From: Oscillospiraceae bacterium
Lineage (GTDB): Bacteria; Bacillota; Clostridia; Oscillospirales; Ruminococcaceae
Length of the DNA: 7,720 nt
Direction of reading: 5' to 3'
NCBI GenBank assembly: GCA_014796735.1
Contig: JAAVIG010000190.1
Coordinates: 1 to 7,720 of the forward strand
In this document: in pieces, positions 5,179-7,720 of the stretch
How positions within the stretch are numbered: position 1 is the first letter of the stretch
How the letters are laid out: the number at the start of each line of letters is the position of its first letter
Made by a program: the position numbers and the translations under genes
Notes under the pieces: model-generated
Databases searched by the model: none
Told to the model about the DNA's origin: nothing
What the model saw: only the letters and a program-made list of their open reading frames with translations

Positions 5179-5184
5179 ATTTAT

Positions 5185-5213
5185 ATTATACACACCTCCC
5201 TCCGATTTGTCAA
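5185..5213 (-). promoter_or_regulatory. Promoter of the antisense RNA
   Basis: Reading leftward: perfect TTGACA (5208-5213), 17-bp spacer, perfect TATAAT (5185-5190). It is one of the two best promoters in the window, as expected for an antitoxin RNA that must exceed its target. No ORF of use lies downstream on this strand, which argues for a non-coding product. Confidence 0.9.
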
Positions 5214-5263
5214 CACCCGCAATTATAAAAATCAAAACAGGGCTTTATTTTTTTTACAAAATG

Positions 5264-5272
5264 TGCTATACT
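5264..5272 (+). promoter_or_regulatory. Probable parA promoter (extended -10)
   Basis: TGC-TATACT, with TATACT at 5267-5272. The -35 position 17 bp upstream is TTTATT, a poor match, so the extended -10 would carry it. A TTTACA at 5253-5258 is too close to serve this box. Transcription would start about 120 nt before the parA start codon. Confidence 0.5.
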
Positions 5273-5274
5273 AT

Positions 5275-5298
5275 ATAAAAGTGCGTATAAAAGTGCGT
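5275..5298 (+). repeat. Tandem 12-bp repeat upstream of parA
   Basis: ATAAAAGTGCGT occurs twice in direct succession, just downstream of the -10 box and over the expected transcription start. Such a site could be an operator. A TACATGTA palindrome (5345-5352) lies further along the same untranslated leader. No regulator can be named. Confidence 0.6.
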
Positions 5299-5400
5299 TT
5301 TTTGTCAGAATCAAGTACTTTCGGTGGAAAACGTACAAGCCGTGTACATGTATAAACAATGCGCAAATCAAAATTTCATCACCCGAAAGGAGCAGATATT

Positions 5401-6186
5401 TTGGGTCTCATAATTTCAATCGTAAACCAAAAGGGCGGCGTTGCCAAAACGACTACCGCCATAAATCTTGCCGCGGCGATCGGACAAAAAGGAAAGAAAG
5501 TATTACTGGTGGATCTGGATCCGCAGGGCAATGCCACCTCGGGCATAGGGATAAACAAAAAAGGTCTTGAAAGTACTACATATGATGTTATAATGGGCGA
5601 GGTACGTCCCGCGGAGGCGGTGATCGAAACAAACTACAAAAACGTGTCTATTATCCCCGCCACACAGGCCTTGGCGGAAGCGGAATTACAGCTTGCGGCT
5701 TTCGACAATAAAACCTTGCAGCTAAGAAAGGCCCTTTTGCAGATAAAGGACGATTACGATATTATTATAGTTGACTGTCTGCCCTCTTTGGGCGTATTGG
5801 CACTTAACGGACTTTCCGCCTGCGACAGGATCATCATTCCCATGCAGTGCGAGCCGTACAGCTTAGAGGGTGTGGCGGAGCTGCTGGCTACCGTTAAGAG
5901 AGTAAAGAGCAGTACCAACAAGGGCTTGCAGATAATGGGAATAGTTTTTACCATGTTAGACAAAAGACTTACCGTTAACAGGGACGTTATGGAGGCTATC
6001 AAGAGCAATTTCCCCGCGGATACTATTTTTAAAACCGAAATACCGAGAAATGTAAAGATTTCGGAGGCGCCCAGCCACGGAGAACCCATTACATATTACG
6101 ACCCCTCCTCCAAGGGCGCGGAGGCGTATAAAAAACTGGCGGCGGAGGTTATCAAAAGGTCCGCTTCGGCAGGAAAGATGCTTTAA
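5401..6186 (+). CDS. parA: ParA/Soj chromosome-partitioning ATPase
   Basis: A 261-residue ATPase of the ParA/Soj type, which binds DNA non-specifically as an ATP dimer and works with ParB at parS to segregate the origin. Deviant Walker A KGGVAKTT is at residues 11-18, the A' motif DLDPQGN at 38-44, Walker B IIIVDCLPSLG at 121-131, PMQCEPYSLEG at 147-157 and SEAPSHGEPI at 221-230. The start chosen is TTG 5401, 8 nt after AGGAG; the in-frame ATG at 5359 has no ribosome binding site and would add 14 residues before the conserved MGLIISIVNQKGG. The usual DCPPS after Walker B reads DCLPS here. Length fits the family. parB follows after 35 nt in the same direction. Confidence 0.95.
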   Translation: MGLIISIVNQKGGVAKTTTAINLAAAIGQKGKKVLLVDLDPQGNATSGIGINKKGLESTTYDVIMGEVRPAEAVIETNYKNVSIIPATQALAEAELQLAAFDNKTLQLRKALLQIKDDYDIIIVDCLPSLGVLALNGLSACDRIIIPMQCEPYSLEGVAELLATVKRVKSSTNKGLQIMGIVFTMLDKRLTVNRDVMEAIKSNFPADTIFKTEIPRNVKISEAPSHGEPITYYDPSSKGAEAYKKLAAEVIKRSASAGKML

Positions 6187-6221
6187 AAATCCTCTGAATA
6201 TTTTTTGAAAGGAAACCGATA

Positions 6222-7073
6222 ATGGCAAGAAAAACCGGCTTAGGAAGCAAATTCGACAGTATTTTCGACGACGGAGCGGGGCTTTTGGACAGTCCCGAAA
6301 GCGCAGGAATAGTTACTTTAAAAATAAACGATATTGAACCCAACAAGGAGCAGCCGCGAAAGGAGTTTGACCCGGAGCAGCTTAATATGCTTGCGGGATC
6401 GATCACCAAGCACGGCGTGATACAGCCCCTGACCGTCCGCGAAAAAAACGGCGCTTATCAGATAGTGGCGGGTGAAAGACGTTGGAGAGCCGCGAAGATC
6501 GCGGGATTAAGCGAGGTTCCCGTAAGGATAATGGAGCTTACCGACTCCGAGACCGCTCAGATAGCGCTTATAGAAAATCTCCAGCGCGAGGACCTGAACC
6601 CCATTGAAGAAGCTAACGGCTATAAAATTCTTTCCGAAAAATACGGCCTAAAGCAGGAAGAGATCGCCTCAAGCGTAGGCAAGGCGCGTTCCTCGATCAC
6701 AAATGCCATGCGCCTTCTGGACTTGCCCGAGGAGGTGAAGGAGCTGACCCGACAGGGAAAGCTTTCACAGGGACACTGCAAAGCCCTGCTGTCCTTGCAG
6801 GATGAGGTGAAGCAGTTAGAGCTGGCACACAAAACCGCTTCCGAGCAGCTTTCGGTAAGGCAGCTCGAATCCCTTTGCAGAGCGGCTTCCGCTGCCCCCA
6901 AAAAAGCGCTTCCCAAACAGGTTCCCGCATTTTTCACCGAGGCGGAGATAAGCTTGAAAAATCTTACGGGTCAGCCCGTTAAAATTACCCCCAAGAGAAA
7001 CAAAATAACCCTCGAGATCACCTGCAAAAACGAGGACGAATTAAGAGATTTGCTGAAAATAATAGGGCAATAA
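6222..7073 (+). CDS. parB: ParB/Spo0J chromosome-partitioning protein
   Basis: A 283-residue ParB/Spo0J protein, the parS-binding CTPase clamp that spreads along DNA around the origin and recruits SMC. The N-terminal part starts MARKTGLGSKFDSIF and includes a segment that in the family stimulates ParA. QPRKEFD at 44-50, GVIQPLTVRE at 65-74 and the CTP motif GERRWR at 84-89 follow, then ENLQREDLNPIEEA at 118-131. The helix-turn-helix lies at ~143-166 (LKQEEIASSVGKARSSITNA). The C-terminal dimerisation part ends DELRDLLKIIGQ. AAAGG sits 9 nt before the ATG. It lies 35 nt after parA and 25 nt before serS, with no terminator between them, so the three are likely cotranscribed. No parS site was found within the window. 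Confidence 0.96.
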   Translation: MARKTGLGSKFDSIFDDGAGLLDSPESAGIVTLKINDIEPNKEQPRKEFDPEQLNMLAGSITKHGVIQPLTVREKNGAYQIVAGERRWRAAKIAGLSEVPVRIMELTDSETAQIALIENLQREDLNPIEEANGYKILSEKYGLKQEEIASSVGKARSSITNAMRLLDLPEEVKELTRQGKLSQGHCKALLSLQDEVKQLELAHKTASEQLSVRQLESLCRAASAAPKKALPKQVPAFFTEAEISLKNLTGQPVKITPKRNKITLEITCKNEDELRDLLKIIGQ

Positions 7074-7098
7074 AAACAAAAAGAAAGGACACAAAAAA

Positions 7099-7720
7099 AT
7101 GCTTGATATTAAATTTTTAAGACAAAACCCCGATATTGTAAAGGAAAATATCAAAAAGAAATTTCAGGACGAAAAGCTCCCCATGGTGGACGAGGTAATC
7201 GAGTTCGATAAGCAGCAGAGAGAATGTCAGCAGCGCTCCGACTATCTCCGCAGCCAGCGCAACAGTATTTCCAAAGGAATAGGCGCGCTTATGGCACAAG
7301 GAAAAAAGGACGAAGCCGAAGCCGAAAAGAAGAAAGTAAGCGATATGGCGGAGGAAATGTCGCAGCTTGACGAAAAAATGGCTGAGCTTGGGGCTAAGAT
7401 ACGCGAAAGAATGTTGGTTATCCCCAACATCATTGACGACAGCGTTCCCGTAGGAAAGGACGACAGCGAAAACGTGGAGATAGAACGCTTCGGCGAGCCT
7501 GTTGTCCCCGATTTCGAGATCCCCTACCACACCGATATAATGGAAGCCAGAAACGGTATCGATCTGGACAGCGCGAGAAAAACCAGCGGAAACGGTTTTT
7601 ACTACCTTAAGGGCGATATTGCGAGACTTCATTCCGCAGTCCTGACCTACGCCAGAGACTTTATGATAGATAAGGGCTTTACTTACTTTATCCCTCCCTA
7701 TATGATCCGCAGCAATGTTG
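7099..7720 (+). CDS. serS: Seryl-tRNA synthetase, N-terminal part (cut by window end)
   Basis: The first 207 residues of a class II seryl-tRNA synthetase, which charges tRNA-Ser with serine; the full protein is about 420-430 residues and runs past the window. Residues 1-~110 form the typical start MLDIKFLRQNPDIVKEN plus the long two-helix coiled-coil arm (~30-105) that grips the long variable arm of tRNA-Ser. IPNIIDDSVPVGKDDSEN (108-125) is the usual joint into the catalytic core, then GNGFYYLKGDIARLHSAV (164-181) and FTYFIPPYMIRSNV at the window edge. The class II motif 2 and 3 residues lie beyond. AAAGGA lies 9 nt before the ATG. The 25-nt gap after parB leaves no room for a T-box leader, so it is probably read from the parA promoter. 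Confidence 0.95.
   Translation, partial: MLDIKFLRQNPDIVKENIKKKFQDEKLPMVDEVIEFDKQQRECQQRSDYLRSQRNSISKGIGALMAQGKKDEAEAEKKKVSDMAEEMSQLDEKMAELGAKIRERMLVIPNIIDDSVPVGKDDSENVEIERFGEPVVPDFEIPYHTDIMEARNGIDLDSARKTSGNGFYYLKGDIARLHSAVLTYARDFMIDKGFTYFIPPYMIRSNV

Larger units (their letters stand above)
4825..5180. repeat. Inverted repeat bracketing the toxin-like locus
   Basis: The left arm, 4825-4864, reads ATGAGAGGAC, GATAGGCGGTC and GCTCCC with 7-nt and 6-nt insertions between. The right arm, 5154-5180, read on the minus strand, has ATGAGAGGAC, GATAGACGGTC and GCTCCC joined directly, with one substitution. In each case the arm falls in the first tens of bases of a predicted transcript, so the toxin-like mRNA and the convergent RNA share a 5' segment of the same sense. 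Confidence 0.85.

Noticed and set aside
5313..5352. GTAC-containing inverted repeats as a possible parS site.
   Set aside because: They do not match the TGTTTCACGTGAAACA consensus. No parS-like 16-mer was seen elsewhere in the window.
5359..5361. ATG as the start of parA.
   Set aside because: No Shine-Dalgarno before it, and the extra 14 residues do not resemble ParA; TTG 5401 has AGGAG at 8 nt and gives the family's usual N-terminus.
7074..7098. T-box riboswitch before serS.
   Set aside because: Only 25 nt separate parB and serS, far too short for a T-box leader.
7117..7632. Minus-strand 171-codon frame opposite serS.
   Set aside because: Shadow of the seryl-tRNA synthetase coiled coil; the plus-strand reading is a clear family match.

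Overview
The window looks like a chromosomal segment of a low-to-mid GC Firmicute, most likely an anaerobic Clostridia member. The basis is a Soj/Spo0J-type parA-parB pair followed directly by serS, AGGAG-type ribosome binding sites, sigma-A promoters with 17-bp spacers, and a BlaI/M56 pair. parA-parB usually lies near the chromosome origin, so this is probably origin-proximal. No parS site was found in the window.

Layout. (1) 1-115 holds a double-hairpin element with two near-perfect stem-loops. (2) 2714 down to 146, minus strand, is a three-gene operon: a BlaI/MecI-type repressor, a four-base-overlapping M56 membrane metallopeptidase, and a DUF6033-like charged protein. A strong promoter with a palindrome over its -10 box lies in front. 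(3) 2785-4651, plus strand, is a cassette: a 110-bp promoter-bearing repeat, a small gene broken by three single-base frameshifts (2988-3392), an ATGA-coupled 403-residue gene of unknown function, and a 20-bp-stem terminator. (4) 4672-5213 starts with a second copy of the 110-bp repeat. Its downstream promoter reads into what looks like a type I toxin-antitoxin locus: a structured leader, a 34-codon leader ORF, a 26-residue hydrophobic/lysine-tailed peptide, a bidirectional terminator, and a convergent antisense RNA with its own consensus promoter. (5) 5264-7720 is parA, parB and the start of serS, probably one transcript.

The most interesting part is 4797-5213. The toxin-like gene's ribosome binding site is buried in the 3' arm of a 17-bp hairpin, and the leader ORF runs through that hairpin and stops on the toxin start codon (ATGA). 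Translation of the leader should therefore open the toxin start. The antisense RNA carries a short complement to the leader's Shine-Dalgarno region, and its first bases match a segment of the toxin mRNA leader. The hairpin pair within this leader has a clear structural relative at 1-115, where there is no toxin and no open leader frame, so the double hairpin may be a dispersed element in its own right.

All functional statements rest on reading the sequence and on family knowledge from memory; no database search was run.
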